NCBI GenBank assembly: GCA_036250225.1
Contig: JAPZLL010000004.1
Span: forward strand, 806,001 to 870,000
DNA: 64,000 nt
From: Cercophora sp. LCS_1
Taxonomy: Eukaryota; Ascomycota; Sordariomycetes; Sordariales; Lasiosphaeriaceae
Direction: 5' to 3'
Every line of letters starts with the position of its first letter. Position 1 is the stretch's first letter. The notes beneath the pieces are model-generated. The model was not told the origin of the DNA. It ran no database searches and saw only the letters and a program-made list of their open reading frames with translations. Shown piece by piece: positions 53,784 to 64,000 of the stretch. The translations under genes were made by a program, and so were the position numbers.

Positions 53784-55606
53784 CTTGGCAGCGATCTTGC
53801 CCTCGGCGGGCTTTGCCTTCCATGCGGTAAAGATGAACCCATCCGTCCCGCCCTTCTCCGTCATGAGAGGGTGCGTCCTGCCGGGAAGAACCTGCCAGCG
53901 TCGCGCACGGCTCGTCTGGATCGATGTCCCGAGCAACAGCATGGGGTTGACCGGGAAATCCTCAGTGCCCTCCCATCGTTCAAGCTCCTCGGCCGACTTG
54001 CCTTCAGTCTCGGGCACGTTACCGCTCGTCCATGCCGTCCGCCGAGTGACGCTGAAAAGGTCTGCCACAGTCGCAAGTGGCTCGAGAGTGGGCGAGTAGA
54101 TTGCAACTGGCGCACCGCCTTCCAACAGTGGGAGGGTATGTTTGAGAATGCTGACGGGATCCATGGTGCTGGCGCAGACCAGACCGTTGAAACCACCCGC
54201 GCGAGTCGAGTCGACGATGAACCTAGTGCGCGCAAATCTCCGGCGCTTCCGGTGGAAGTTACCACGTCTGCTCGGCTTGAAAGAGGCGAGGGTCTCCGGC
54301 GCGGCGGTAAGGGCGGGAGTTGAGTAAGCGGTATCAAGCTCCGGCTTGAGCAGTTGCAGCCAAGTGAGGGTGAGCAAGTGGTTGAGGAGAGGATGCGGTG
54401 GGTGATTTGGTGCAACTGCGTCGAAATTCCAGTAATTCAGGAAGGCAAGGTTTGGCTGGCTCGCCCCGTGGACAACGGTGATTGTGTTGGTTAGCGAGTA
54501 GGGAATTGCGAAATCGGAGGGACGGGGCTTGGGCTTGGGCTTCGGCTTTGCCTCGTCCTGGGTCGCGTGGGAGGGGTCTTTGGTATCCGTCATCTCGATA
54601 TCTCCATCTTTTTGTGTCTTCGCTGGCTCCGCAGTGGGTTGCGTCTCTTTGATATCCGAGGCCTCGCCTGCACCAGGTTCGGTCTCCTCCTCTTGAGGGT
54701 AGAGAATACCTATTCTCTCGGCCATTGCTGCTACCAGCATACCACCAGTATCATCCACCACGAGCCAACGACCGCTGAGTTGCTCTTTCGGAAGCGGCAC
54801 AAGCGCCTCCTCCCCTTGGTCCGTTGCCGCATTGGGGTCCTCGAGGAAGACAGCATCACCCCCAAAGTGCACATTGCCCCAGCACCCGACCAGAGCCATC
54901 ATTTCCGCACGCATGTCGAGAATCTTTCCGCCTTCCCGCTCTTCCAACTGCCAATGTGAGAGTGTTGGCGCATCGACGGGTAGAATCTGAAACCTTCGGA
55001 TGTACTTTTTCGTCTTGAGGAGCTTATACTTGGCCAAGCTGAAGCTCGTCTTCTGATCCAGCGCAGTGTGCGACAACAAAAGCTTCGCTATGACGTCCTT
55101 GCCGGCATTTTTCCCGTCACGCTTCAGCTCCTCGATCTCGTCCTGCGTCAACGTCTGCCGCGCACTCTCGTCGAGAACCTCACGGCCAGACCTCGTCACG
55201 ATGTCCCCGCTCTCGGCGTCGCAAAGGCTGAACTCAACCCCATCGGCAGCAGATAATATCGGCTCAGCAGCGCCTACTGTCGGGGCGGCGCATTCGGCAG
55301 CTTCCTCCTCGGCGAATGTCTCTGCATAGAGCTCGGACGTCGGAACGATTCGCAGTCGTGAGTACTCTTCGCCGGGTCGCTTGTCCTCAATCTCGTACGT
55401 GACATTGAAAGGTCGACCTATGAGTAGGTTTGCTGGGAAGGAGCCATATTTCCCCAAGGATACCGTGCTGGAGGATCGCGGTCAGCACATGAGGATGGTA
55501 CGGGCGTAGGGCCAACTTACGTATTTGGCGCAAGTTGAATGACCCTGGTGACACCCGACGGAAGCTTGATAACGACCCAAGACTTGGGCTGTATTGTGGA
55601 ATGCAT
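53709..55606 (-). CDS. TRM6: tRNA (adenine-58-N1) methyltransferase non-catalytic subunit Trm6
   Basis: 614 residues. Exons are 55521-55606 and 53709-55467. The 53-nt intron has a GTAAGT donor and CTCCAG acceptor and joins QLAPNT to TVSLGKYGSFPANLLIGRPF in frame. Trm6 pairs with the catalytic Trm61 in the nucleus to make m1A58 in tRNAs, including initiator tRNA-Met. The N-terminal barrel (SWVVIKLPSG, KYGSFP, NVTYEIED), the KYLLLK-like LAKYKLLKTKKYIRRF helix and the C-terminal Rossmann-like fold (LVCASTMDPVSILKHTLPLL, PVAIYSP) are as in the family. A Lys/Pro and acidic insert (KPKPKPKPRP) separates the halves. No S-adenosylmethionine motif is expected in this subunit and none is clear. The last 25 codons are duplicated just past the stop. 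Confidence 0.95.
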
Positions 55607-56609
55607 TTTCCAGCTATGTTGCACCCGTGAAGCGTTGTTGACAGGAGGAGAGCGACGGTGCTAGCGTTGGTTTGTGACTGGAAAAAATTTCGGCCAGCGA
55701 TTTCATCCCACGCTGGAAGCGATGCGGGGGCTGCCGCTGCGGGGAACGCCTGGCCCCTGAGCTGCGGCGGATTGCGGGGAACCCTGCCGCAAAATTGGGG
55801 TTCATCCGCTGGAAGAACGGCGCAAGACTGGATGGAAGCCTCATGGAACCCTGACGTCCACGCAGCTGGGATTGACGATGGCAGACACCACCCCACGGAG
55901 GCAGTCCAGGGATAATCAAGCCCTCGACCAAAGTCCCACATCAAAGAAGTCGCTAGCAGTTTTGCTTTACGGGTGAGGATGCATCTAACCTCCAGGGGCC
56001 CGAACCGCCCGACGTTTATTCCAAGACCGTTGAGAAGCCTGGCTTCTACCTGGCAGCACAAAACAGCAAATGGCGCTTTTAATGTCACCAAGTCATGAAA
56101 ACAATGCGCGACTCCTTGAATTACTCCTATTTCACCCTGGATTGTCACCAAAGCCATAATCGCGATAATGTCGGTTTTTTTTTTTTTACATCTCATCGAG
56201 TGGAGTGTCGCATGCCTCGAACCCCCCGAAGCTTGGCACCGGATCTCGTCGAAGAGAGCAACTTAAGTCATGTTATGAGAGCCCACTAACCTTGGGATCA
56301 ATGTCCAAGATGACCTCGGTACAGTTCCTAGAATCCTTCCGGACATCGCTATCAGCCGAGCGCCGAGTTTATGCAGGCTGTCAGAACGGCATCAGCGGGG
56401 CTCCATGACGTGCTCACGGGCGTTGGTCCGTTGGCGATTCAATTATTAATAAACTCACTTTTCTGACAGATACAACGAGCCAACATCGACCTTCACAATC
56501 CTCATTCAAGCTACCATATATATCTCACTGTTTCCGACAGAAACCAACTTAATTCTCACTCTCATTTCACAGACACAAACACAAACACCACTGATCCACA
56601 CTAGAGATC
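55607..56609. other. Divergent promoter region, 1.0 kb
   Basis: Lies between TRM6 and the glutathionyl-hydroquinone reductase gene. Frame 55387-56196 (minus) overlaps the TRM6 first exon and is not a separate gene. No RNA gene was found. Confidence 0.45.
56516..56523 (+). promoter_or_regulatory. TATA box of the glutathionyl-hydroquinone reductase gene
   Basis: CATATATATC lies about 90 nt upstream of the ATG at 56610, at a usual distance for a fungal promoter. Confidence 0.45.
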
Positions 56610-57674
56610 ATGAGTGACAACAACAAACCTCCCTCGAGGGACCAAGTAGCTACCAACCCCTTAACCCCTATCGCAAACACCAGCTAACACCCCCAGTCCT
56701 ACCAACAAAACGGCGCCTTCACCCGCCCCGCCTCCACCTTCCGCTCCTTCATCACTCCCTCCCCATCCTCCCCCTTCCCCGCCGCAGCAGGCCGCTACGC
56801 CCTCTACCTAGCCCCAACCTGCCCCTGGGCCCACCGTACCTTAATCGTCCGACACCTCAAAGGCCTCGACACCCTCATCGACCTCTACCCCTTACACCCC
56901 CACATGGGTCCAGAAGGATGGTACTTCTCCGGCGAGTCCGGCTCCCTCCCCGTCGACCCGCTCTACGGCTTCACCCACCTCAAGCAACTCTACCACAAAG
57001 CCGAGCCTTCATTTTCCGGCCGTTACACCGTTCCCGTGTTATGGGATAAACAAACCCACACAATCGTCAACAACGAAAGCTCCGAAATCATCCGCATGTT
57101 CGGCACCGCCTTCGACGATCTCCTTCCCCAACACCTCCGTGAGACTAACCGGCCAGGCGGTGGTTTGTATCCTCCCCCCCTGCGTCCGCAAATCAACCAG
57201 TTGAATGAATGGATCTACGACAAGATCAACAACGGCGTTTACAAAACCGGGTTCGCTACAACCCAAGAAGCGTACGAGGCGAATCTGTATCCGCTGTTTC
57301 AAGCTCTAGACCGGGTTGAGGAGATACTAAGTGACGGGAGGAGGTATTTACTCGGGGAGAGCTTGACGGAGGCGGATGTGAGGCTTTATACGACGATTGC
57401 GCGGTTTGATGTGGGGTATGTGCCGGTTTTTTTGTGTAATCTCAAGACGGTGAGGCATGATTATCCGAGGATATATCTGTGGTTTCGGAGGCTGTATTGG
57501 GATCGGGAAGGAGAGGAGACACGGGGTGCGTTTTGGGAGACGACGAGCCCGTGGATTGGCGAGTATGGACTTGGTTATGCGAGGGCGAGACACAAGATTG
57601 TGTTTGATTTGAGAGGACCGTTGATTGTGCCGAGGGGACCTCAAGTTTTGGTTGATCCGCTGCCTGAGGAATGA
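56610..57674 (+). CDS. ECM4: Glutathionyl-hydroquinone reductase (Ecm4, Xi-class GST)
   Basis: 337 residues from exons 56610-56645 and 56697-57674. The 51-nt intron has a GCTAAC branch site and CCCAG acceptor. The active-site motif TCPWAHR (about C54) is that of Xi-class glutathione transferases, which use a cysteine to reduce glutathionyl-hydroquinones with GSH. Further family marks are TVPVLWDKQTHTIVNNESSE (the GSH-binding TVPVLWD and ESSEI) and DVRLYTTIARFDVGY in the helical C-terminal domain. The size matches yeast Ecm4/Gto enzymes. It is probably cytosolic, in quinone detoxification or lignin-derived compound metabolism (inference). ATG 56610 is followed in frame by the donor and preceded by a TATA box. 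Confidence 0.93.
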
Positions 57675-57718
57675 AGGGTTCTTTTACTTTCTTGGTTTCA
57701 TTTCCATTTTCCATTTTT

Positions 57719-57749
<31 letters not shown>

Positions 57750-58046
57750 GATATTTTTCAAGTTGTCTATGTTGGCTATTTTCATCGTTTCACGGTCAGT
57801 TCGCGACTCGAGTTGGATGTCATAAAGAGGCACATTCATAGAGTGGACAGAAAACAGTTGATTGTGGACCTGTATGGTTCTTCCTTGATGCAGGTAACTT
57901 GATCTTACAGAGATGATCTATCAGAATCAATATCCACCCATGATATCATGACGCCAAAACTCCATGCTAGCTCACAAAAGCAAAGAAACCCTTCCTCGGT
58001 TACGCGCACATCGAGAGCCGGGTCATCATCGATCGTAATTCATTCC
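57675..58046. other. Convergent spacer with poly-T tract
   Basis: About 370 bp between convergent genes. Its main feature is the uninterrupted run of T described separately. Confidence 0.5.
57721..57749. repeat. Poly-T run of 29 nt
   Basis: 29 consecutive T, about 46 nt past the stop of the reductase gene. It would be a U-tract in that gene's 3' UTR, or poly-A in transcripts of the other strand. Homopolymer length may also be affected by assembly error. Confidence 0.85.
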
Positions 58047-58937
58047 CTAATCGGCCTTCTCCAAAGTCCCCGGCGATGCTGTCCCGTTTGTCGAGCTTGC
58101 ATCTTGCCGAATCGTCGAAACTGGCCGTGATCCCTGGTGATCCCGCGACTCCCTGGTTGTGTATGCCGGCAATGTGATTGTGTCAGGGACACGACAACTG
58201 ATTGGACGAGCAGTGCCGTCCGGTCCAACGCCGTCGTACCGGACCGTGACTACAGTCCGAATAGGTTCGTCATCATCTTTCCTCCCGACCTCCTTACAGG
58301 CAAGAACGGAAAGTAAAAAGTGAACCAATCTGAGGAATGTTAGCCAGGATTCATAAACCGAGATTGATTGACGCGAAGCTTACAGCAGGACCGAGGTGAG
58401 GATGACAATCACAATGCCCATGTGATATAGTGGCGAGTACTCCGTGTATTCCCCGTGGATCTGAACGTACTGCCAACGATCGCCCTGCGAGACCCAGAAG
58501 CAAGCGTAGCCCATTGTGGCCACGCATGCCAGACATAGGCAAATATGCACACCAACATGGGCGCCCGGACTGATGCCTTGACGGCTGCGGCGGGCGCATA
58601 CGGTGATGAATTCAAAAACCTCCCATGCCATTGTTGTTGCAGCCTGTCATTGCATTAGCAGTTGGCCTCAAGAGTCTCTTTTCGTCGTTTTGATTCCACT
58701 CACAGTGAATCCAAGAAACGCAAATGAGACGTGGATGAGTGGTGCTTCGTCGTATTTTACCGACATCTTGGTACCAATGCCGAGAAGGGCGAGGGAGAGC
58801 ATGATGGCGAAGACTCCTAGAATTGTACGGGCTGTGTACCAGCGTTTTCGAGCTGGTCGAGTTGATTGTTGTTGTTGTTGTTGTTGTTCTGCATCTCGAT
58901 CCTGATCCCGGGGATCCTCCGTTTCCCGGGGATCCAT
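58047..58937 (-). CDS. Four-TM membrane protein with poly-Gln N-terminus
   Basis: 258 residues from exons 58704-58937, 58384-58643 and 58047-58329. Introns of 60 and 54 nt have GTGAGT/ACAG and GTAAGC/TCAG ends and keep frame. The cytosolic N-terminus is charged and carries seven Gln in a row. Four hydrophobic segments follow: TILGVFAIMLSLALLGIG; HVSFAFLGFTAATTMAWEVF; VGVHICLCLACVATMGYACF; and MGIVIVILTSVLLLVHFLLS. The long C-terminal tail is charged. The topology is like MARVEL-domain proteins, but no certain homologue comes to mind. ATG 58937 is chosen for its context (TCACCATGG); the frame also allows ATG 59021, which would give 286 residues. Confidence 0.7.
58867..58888. repeat. GTT (CAA) triplet microsatellite
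   Basis: Seven consecutive triplets coding the Gln run in the membrane protein. The tract is free to expand or contract without frameshift. Confidence 0.85.
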
Positions 58938-59021
58938 GGTGAGTTGAGATTTCCTATCGTCCTGCCCCGCGGCTGTGTTGCGAACCTCAACCCGGCGATC
59001 CAGAACCACGTCTTTCTGCAT

Positions 59022-60799
59022 GTCTCTGTTCAATGGCAATATGATCCCTGCGCGGGAGCTTTCCCGCCTACGGCCCGACGGCCTCGTCCATTTGCAAACG
59101 CTGCCACTTTTTGTCTTTTTTTTTGCGACCTGAAATTACCCTGGTATTGAAAATGCCAGTCAGGAGTTGTGTCTCAGCTCCTGATTGCAGAGGTGCGTGG
59201 GTCTGACGTAAACAAAAAAGTCGGGGTTCGGTGCGAAAAGGTCGAGGATCCTGGGCGGCGGAAAGCGACAAGTGCAGCGCGCGTTTTATTTAAAATGGCA
59301 TACCGGTTCCAGGCGTCCTTTTCCAGGCGTTGGCCATCCGCGGCGCCGAGACCTTGGCCCGAAAGTTGGCTATTCAGTGGCTCTTGGAGCTCTTGGGGGT
59401 GCCTTGGCGCGGGCTTGGCTGAAATCTCCAGCTGCGTTTTGCTCATCACCATCGTCAGTGTCCCTCCCTTGGCGGTGATGGGGTCGGCTTGGCTGTTCGC
59501 TGCGCTGACGAGACAAACCGAACCAGAATCGGACCGGTCCCCCCATCGGATGCTGACCGGGCAGCCTGCTGGGCGCGTCCCAAGCCGGAGGAGGGCACAG
59601 CTCAGGCCTGGCGCCATTTAATTGCATCCTTTGTTTCGTTCGTTTCAAGTTGCCCTGATGTTGCCAAGAAAATGGGAAGCCTCTTGGCTGAGCGCCCGGA
59701 CTGGCCAAGTTTGCGAAGCCTCTGGGCGCCAACAAAAAGGAAGGTGCATCATGTGTTGTGCCGGAACAGCGGCAGTCGCCGTCATTGTCTTCACATTCTG
59801 ACTCGCCGTCGACGGGATATAACATCAAACCTTCTCCCTTGCGTTACCTAATGCTGAGGACGAAAACCCACTCCCCCCGCGAGGCAAGTCAGCGAAATCG
59901 GCAAATGATGCACAGCTTCATTTCTGGCAGTGGTGGCACTTCCGCGGGATGGGAATTGCACAACAATTCGATACCAAGGCGCAAAAGCGCCATTCCAGTC
60001 CGAATGCATGCTAGTCGCACCCCGCGGAAAAGGCTCCCAACTTGCCCGTCTTGCATTTCCGCACTCCAATGAGTTCACAGAGAGCCCCTGAATGTTGATG
60101 ATGTTCGAAATGGAGCAATGAAATGCACTCACAAGTAACCGTATCTGATTGGGATAGTATCATTGAACTTGCCAGTCTTTGCCAGTTCAAATGGCAGCTC
60201 GTGGGTCCGGTAGCCGCTTCTTGGCACGGGGTGCAGACTTGGATGCTGCCATGTGGCCGGTCTGGTGAGGCGCCCTCGTCACACCTGAGAGCAATCATCT
60301 CCGAAAAGGTGCAGATTTCGGGTGTAGCCAGGGGAACAATGGCGCAAACGTCGTACCCAAGCTGAATTGATGGTGTCTCATCGTGTAGCATTCAAGGGGA
60401 GAGTCGTATAGCTCCAAAGAGCCTCAAATACTCGGTTGGCCTATAGAGAGCAGACTGTGTGTGGTGTTTTGACAAAAATCTCCGGCTGTCAATATGCCTT
60501 CTGTGAATTACTCTCTAGCCGAGGCTTCGGACCTGCCCTGGATTGCGGAAATGCAGCGTCAATGGCTACGCATATACTGGTCAGATTAATATCCGTGGCT
60601 CCGGGTTCGCTTCCCATTACGTGACCATCGGTAAAGACGGCCCAGAACTGTTGCGACTTGTAAACTCGATTTATCCAAACTGTGGCGTGACCAAGCCCGG
60701 GCAAGGCCGACCCGGTGAAGTACCTCGTGGAGAGAAGAACGTATGCCGCGGCATGATGCGATAGATCTCTTATTTATGATTGTTGATCTTCGGCGGTAA
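59022..60799. other. Intergenic region, 1.8 kb
   Basis: No gene supported. The left part is the promoter of the membrane protein. Overlapping frames at 59174-59617 (minus) and 59169-59621 (plus) are mirror frames of one GC-rich stretch. A weak tRNA-like patch near 60560-60630 does not fold. Confidence 0.45.
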
Positions 60800-61459
60800 C
60801 TAAACCTCGCGCTCTTCCCAGTTTTGCTTGATCACATCCACAATCACACCGTGGTCCTCCTCCATCGTGAGCCCGCTGACGATGACGACGGCCACGATGC
60901 CCTCAATACCTCGAACTCGTATCGGAATGCCGCCGCCGTGGATGGCATACCTGCTTGCTTGTTCCTCGCTCAGCTGGAACACCTGTTTGAATTTCGCTTC
61001 GTCGTGGTCAAACTCCCGAGCCAGAAAGTACGTGCTTTTGGTCCAACGGAGGACGGCGTTTCGCTTTCTCTGTGCCCAAATTTCGTGGTCGGGAGTAATA
61101 CCTGAGCCAGTCACGCACTGGAACAGGATCTGGCCGGTATTGGCCAAGGAGATTGAAATCAAGGCAGGTTGCCCTTGAGCGGCAAACGGCTTGAGACGGG
61201 CATGAATGAGATGGCCGAGGTCCCAAGCATCATCGGCTGTAAAAGTCTCGAAAGTGAAAGAGTTCCCATCGTTTTTCAATCTCTCGAGCTACTTTCGATT
61301 AGAACCCATGCAACTTTGATTTGCTATATCGCTTGAGAGAACGGGGTGGCTCACCTCCCGAGGCGGGTGAGGGATAGGCACTGGGGATTCACTCTGCAGT
61401 GAGACATTTTGTTGACCATCTGCCTTGCGACGGACCCAAAACTTGGTGCTTGATGCCAT
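60800..61459 (-). CDS. UPF0303/DUF336 family protein (YBR137W-like)
   Basis: 197 residues from exons 61355-61459 and 60800-61288. The 66-nt intron has a GTGAGC donor, CTAAT branch site and GTAG acceptor. The body matches the UPF0303 family (heme-degrading HbpS/GlcG-like fold): FTADDAWDLGHLIHARL; QPALISISLANTGQILFQC; NAVLRWTKSTYFLAREF; and the glycine loop IHGGGIPIRVRGIEGIVAVV. The yeast member, Ybr137w, is a cytosolic oligomer linked to tail-anchored protein delivery (GET pathway), so a similar role is possible here. The first exon (MASSTKFWVRRK) is less conserved and predicted from splice signals only. Confidence 0.85.
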
Positions 61460-62541
61460 GGCAATGTGTGAGCCAAGGGGCGGATAGAGTGCAAGCAGTG
61501 TGCAGAGATAAAGCAGGCAAGGGAGGGGACTCCCACTCCTAAGTATCCCTCAGTGACTAAGCACCGGATGGTTGCGTCTCCTAGCCGGCTTCCAAGCCTT
61601 CAAGTTGCGTCGCAATGCTGGAACTCTACCCGCCGTGCCGTCCTCGGTTCTCATGCGACATGGCCGCGATGCGGGGTCTTGGTGGGAGATCGATGCGCCC
61701 CGCCAGAGCCGGCTGCTGACAGCATCATGACTCGGAAACAAATGACAGAACTTGAGACCAAGCGATGGCTCCAACGCTAAGGAAGCTCAAGTGGGCACCC
61801 CGAAATGGCGGGTAACAGACAAGTGGAAAACCCTGTTTGTGTCCAAAATCGCGAGCGTGGAGAGCTTATTCCGATTGTCCGAACTCAGAGTGACCGAAGT
61901 TGTCAGTGGCGATGGTGGAGCTCGAAGCATGGACTGAAAATTGAAACATTGCTGGTTGCCGTCCGGCTCCAAGATTGGTGCAACCCCCTGCTTAACAGCA
62001 TGCGGAGTGCATGACGGCGGGTCATGTTAGGGCTCTCTGTTATCGATAACCTGGAAGCGTGACCCGGCGGCCGATTGGATCTGTTTTCGTCATCCACGTT
62101 CCCTTGCCTTCCATCGCATCATCCGCTCTGTGTTTGTGTCAGCACGTATCCCGCGATACAGTTGCCGCGGACGGATTGGGTTCCTTTTCACTCTTTTTAT
62201 TTTCCTTCTTGTCCACGACTTTCGCGATTCACTCGTTTCGCCCAGCATCCGAGTCTTCGAGCGCCTGGTTGTCGTCTTTGTTTCTTTGTGACTCGACATT
62301 GGGCTTTCGCTGGCGCCGTCTGTGCAAAGACCCGCCCGCCGCCCGTTTACAGGTTGGATCCTTCTCATTCGACTGTTTTGACACCGGCACCCCCTCTCGA
62401 TCCGGACTCACGCACAACCACGAAACCGTGTCGCACGTCCATCGCTATAACGTGAACACTTGATCTCCGCGCGTCGATTTTCGTTGCCCGCAACGGTCGA
62501 AGCTTGCAGCCGCAGCGATCAAAACACGCGACCGCTTCGCA
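61460..62541. other. Divergent promoter region, 1.1 kb
   Basis: Lies between the UPF0303 gene and the TCP11-family gene. The stretch 62100-62540 is pyrimidine-rich on the plus strand, as is common in fungal 5' UTRs. No gene or RNA was found. Confidence 0.45.
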
Positions 62542-64000
62542 ATGCGTAGCCCATCGCTGGACCTGACCGAACCGTCTCGGAACCTCGAGGAATCTGTCGG
62601 CTCACCGTCTGCCGGTGCCACTGACCCAGAAATCGACATGTCACTGCCCCCCGCCCTCGAGGAAATAGAGCTTGTCGATGGCGATGGCGACAACGATGCC
62701 AAGATCTACACCCCGCCCCCACATATCGCAGAGCGGCTGTTTTACAGGCGACCGACAAACCAGACCCGACGAAAGGACAGCGCCGCCTCGTCGCGCCGCA
62801 ACAGCATATCTTCTGCCCATTCCCGGTCGTCCGCCGCCGCTGGAGGTGGCCGCCATGCAGGCCCGCAGAGCAAGCATGTCGCCCAACATCTCCGCCGAGC
62901 GTCAATCCTTGAGGACCGCAAGGCGCGTCTGGCGGACCGCGCCGCACACGCCGAAAAGGTGCGCCTTCGTGCAGCGCTGGCCAAGTCGGCCACCAAGGAT
63001 ACAAGTGTAAGCGAGGAAAGGGCGTTGGCGGCTGCTCAAGCTCGGGAGCGCAACCTCGCTGAGATCGCCGCCGCGTGCGCCGAGGAGGTAAAGCGGGCCA
63101 AGGCTGTCGCGGAGAACATGAAGGAGAAGCGCGAGCAGGAAATCCGCAAGATGAGACTGCAGATGGAGGAGAGACTTGCCGAGGCCGAGAGGAGGAGGGA
63201 AGAGCTTCGCAATCGAAACGCTGCCAAGAGTCGCGGGCGAGAGCGTGGGCAGAGTGTTGGCACAACCAAGTCGGCCGCAGTGGAAGTGATGCCTCAGGTC
63301 AAGGAGGTGAAGGAGCGTGATTCAAGCCCAATTGGGGAAGATGTCGCGGCCCACCGAGTTCAGTGGTGGTGGCGGTCCATCAAGAGGAAGCAAGCCGTGT
63401 CCGAATTCAACGCCCTTGGACTTTCCATCGACTGTGTCAGGGCGACCTCATTCGAAGAGGTGACAAGGCTGTTGTCCCAAGAGAGGGTCCTTGTCGTAAC
63501 CGCTCGTGTTCTTCGCATCTGCGGACTAAACGAAGGCACCCCGGGGTCTGTTGAGGAGATGACAGCAGTGCGGTCGTTCCTCAGCGCATTCCTTATTCTC
63601 GGACACCCCTCTCAGGTGCTCAGCAACAAGGAAGGCCCGGGTGAAGCGGAGCAGGTTGACTCCCTTCTGTCAAAACCGATCCCAAGGGATGATCTGGCTA
63701 ATCCGCAGTCGCAGGAGTTGGTTGGAAAAGCCAGGGACTTGCTGGTCTCGTTCGAGAACATACTCGGCCGTTTGACGCCGTTCAACAACTACACGCCCCC
63801 TCCTTCCCTCGTTGTGTCTTTCCCCGATGTATACGCGACTTTTTACAACGCTTTCATCTCGTGGAAGGCTCGCGATTCAAATTCCTTGATTGAAGTCATG
63901 GTCATGCAATTTGTCGGGCTCGATGCTATTTGGGAGTCTGTCAAGGATAGCACAGACGGATCTGTGGATCAGGTCTACAAAGAGAGCATCCGCAACAACC
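62542..64000 (+). CDS. TCP11/Sok1-family protein, 5' part (runs off the window)
   Basis: Open from ATG 62542 to the window end, 486 codons with no stop and no need for an intron. The N-terminus is acidic and low-complexity, then PPPHIAERLFYRRPTNQ and a Ser/Arg-rich stretch. A long charged coiled coil runs from about residue 125 to 225 (RKARLADRAAHAEKVRLR, EEVKRAKAVAENMKEKREQE). The globular part after about residue 270 begins VQWWWRSIKRKQAVSEFNAL and includes FPDVYATFYNAFISWKARDS, as in T-complex protein 11 family members. Yeast Sok1 of this family acts in the cAMP/PKA pathway, so a signalling role is likely (inference). The C-terminal end lies beyond the window. Confidence 0.82.
   Translation, partial: MRSPSLDLTEPSRNLEESVGSPSAGATDPEIDMSLPPALEEIELVDGDGDNDAKIYTPPPHIAERLFYRRPTNQTRRKDSAASSRRNSISSAHSRSSAAAGGGRHAGPQSKHVAQHLRRASILEDRKARLADRAAHAEKVRLRAALAKSATKDTSVSEERALAAAQARERNLAEIAAACAEEVKRAKAVAENMKEKREQEIRKMRLQMEERLAEAERRREELRNRNAAKSRGRERGQSVGTTKSAAVEVMPQVKEVKERDSSPIGEDVAAHRVQWWWRSIKRKQAVSEFNALGLSIDCVRATSFEEVTRLLSQERVLVVTARVLRICGLNEGTPGSVEEMTAVRSFLSAFLILGHPSQVLSNKEGPGEAEQVDSLLSKPIPRDDLANPQSQELVGKARDLLVSFENILGRLTPFNNYTPPPSLVVSFPDVYATFYNAFISWKARDSNSLIEVMVMQFVGLDAIWESVKDSTDGSVDQVYKESIRNN

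Noticed and set aside
60550..60635. tRNA-like patch (D-arm-like CAATGGCTACGC and a GGGTTCG box)
   Set aside because: The anticodon, T and acceptor stems do not pair. It may be a decayed tRNA fragment but cannot be called.
1..64000. CRISPR array, operon structure, secondary-metabolite backbone gene, 5S rRNA
   Set aside because: No regularly spaced repeats, PKS/NRPS/terpene synthase motifs or 5S signature were seen; the genes are monocistronic with eukaryotic introns.

Overview
This is nuclear DNA of a filamentous ascomycete. The genes have short introns (about 44-60 nt) with GT(A/G)NGT donors, CTAAC/CTGAC branch sites and YAG acceptors. The proteins are typical of Pezizomycotina: alpha-1,3-glucan synthase, a GPI-anchored GH13 enzyme, a secreted aspartic protease, a Candida rugosa-type lipase, and Arp2/3 and Trm6 orthologues. 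GC-rich coding sequence and the fungal-specific gene families suggest a Sordariomycete, probably Sordariales (inference). No prokaryotic, viral, plasmid or CRISPR features were seen.

Layout, left to right. (1) 0.7-2.0 kb: an oxysterol-binding protein (Kes1/Osh4 type, minus strand). (2) 2-7.9 kb: a gene-poor stretch with an AT-rich island, a possible LTR-retroelement relic, a 181-codon open frame with no ATG, and a minus-strand ubiquitin C-terminal hydrolase pseudogene that has lost its catalytic-cysteine exon. (3) 7.9-12.5 kb: an FAD-dependent dehydrogenase with a bacterial look, and an MFS transporter. (4) 15 kb: a small conserved protein. (5) 17.0-28.2 kb: the cell-wall alpha-glucan locus. 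A GPI-anchored AmyD/AgtA-type GH13 enzyme and the 2369-residue alpha-1,3-glucan synthase are divergently transcribed from a 2.1-kb spacer. (6) 28.8-36.3 kb: an F-box/LRR protein, an intron-containing tRNA-Glu(CUC), a C2H2 zinc-finger protein and an acidic F-box-like protein. (7) 37.9-44.7 kb: secreted and ER genes, namely an aspartic protease with a glycine-rich propeptide, a prolyl-4-hydroxylase-like oxygenase divergent from an ER PDI-like protein, and a secreted lipase/carboxylesterase. (8) 47.7-58.9 kb: a single-pass membrane protein, a fungal protein of unknown function, ARPC3, TRM6, a glutathionyl-hydroquinone reductase and a four-TM membrane protein. (9) 60.8-64.0 kb: a UPF0303 protein and the 5' part of a TCP11/Sok1-family gene that runs off the window.

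Two neighbourhoods look functionally joined. In the first, glucan synthase and the GPI-anchored alpha-glucan-acting enzyme both serve alpha-glucan synthesis at the plasma membrane. In the second, the prolyl-hydroxylase-like and PDI-like genes are divergent and both products enter the ER. The points most worth checking are the chimeric relic at 5.2-7.0 kb, the 8-nt microexon beside a GC-AG intron in the PDI-like gene, the region-I His-to-Asn change in the GH13 enzyme, the possible bacterial origin of the FAD dehydrogenase, and a 75-bp tandem duplication that copies the end of TRM6, stop codon included. All exon boundaries were read by eye from splice signals and frame continuity. No database search was run.
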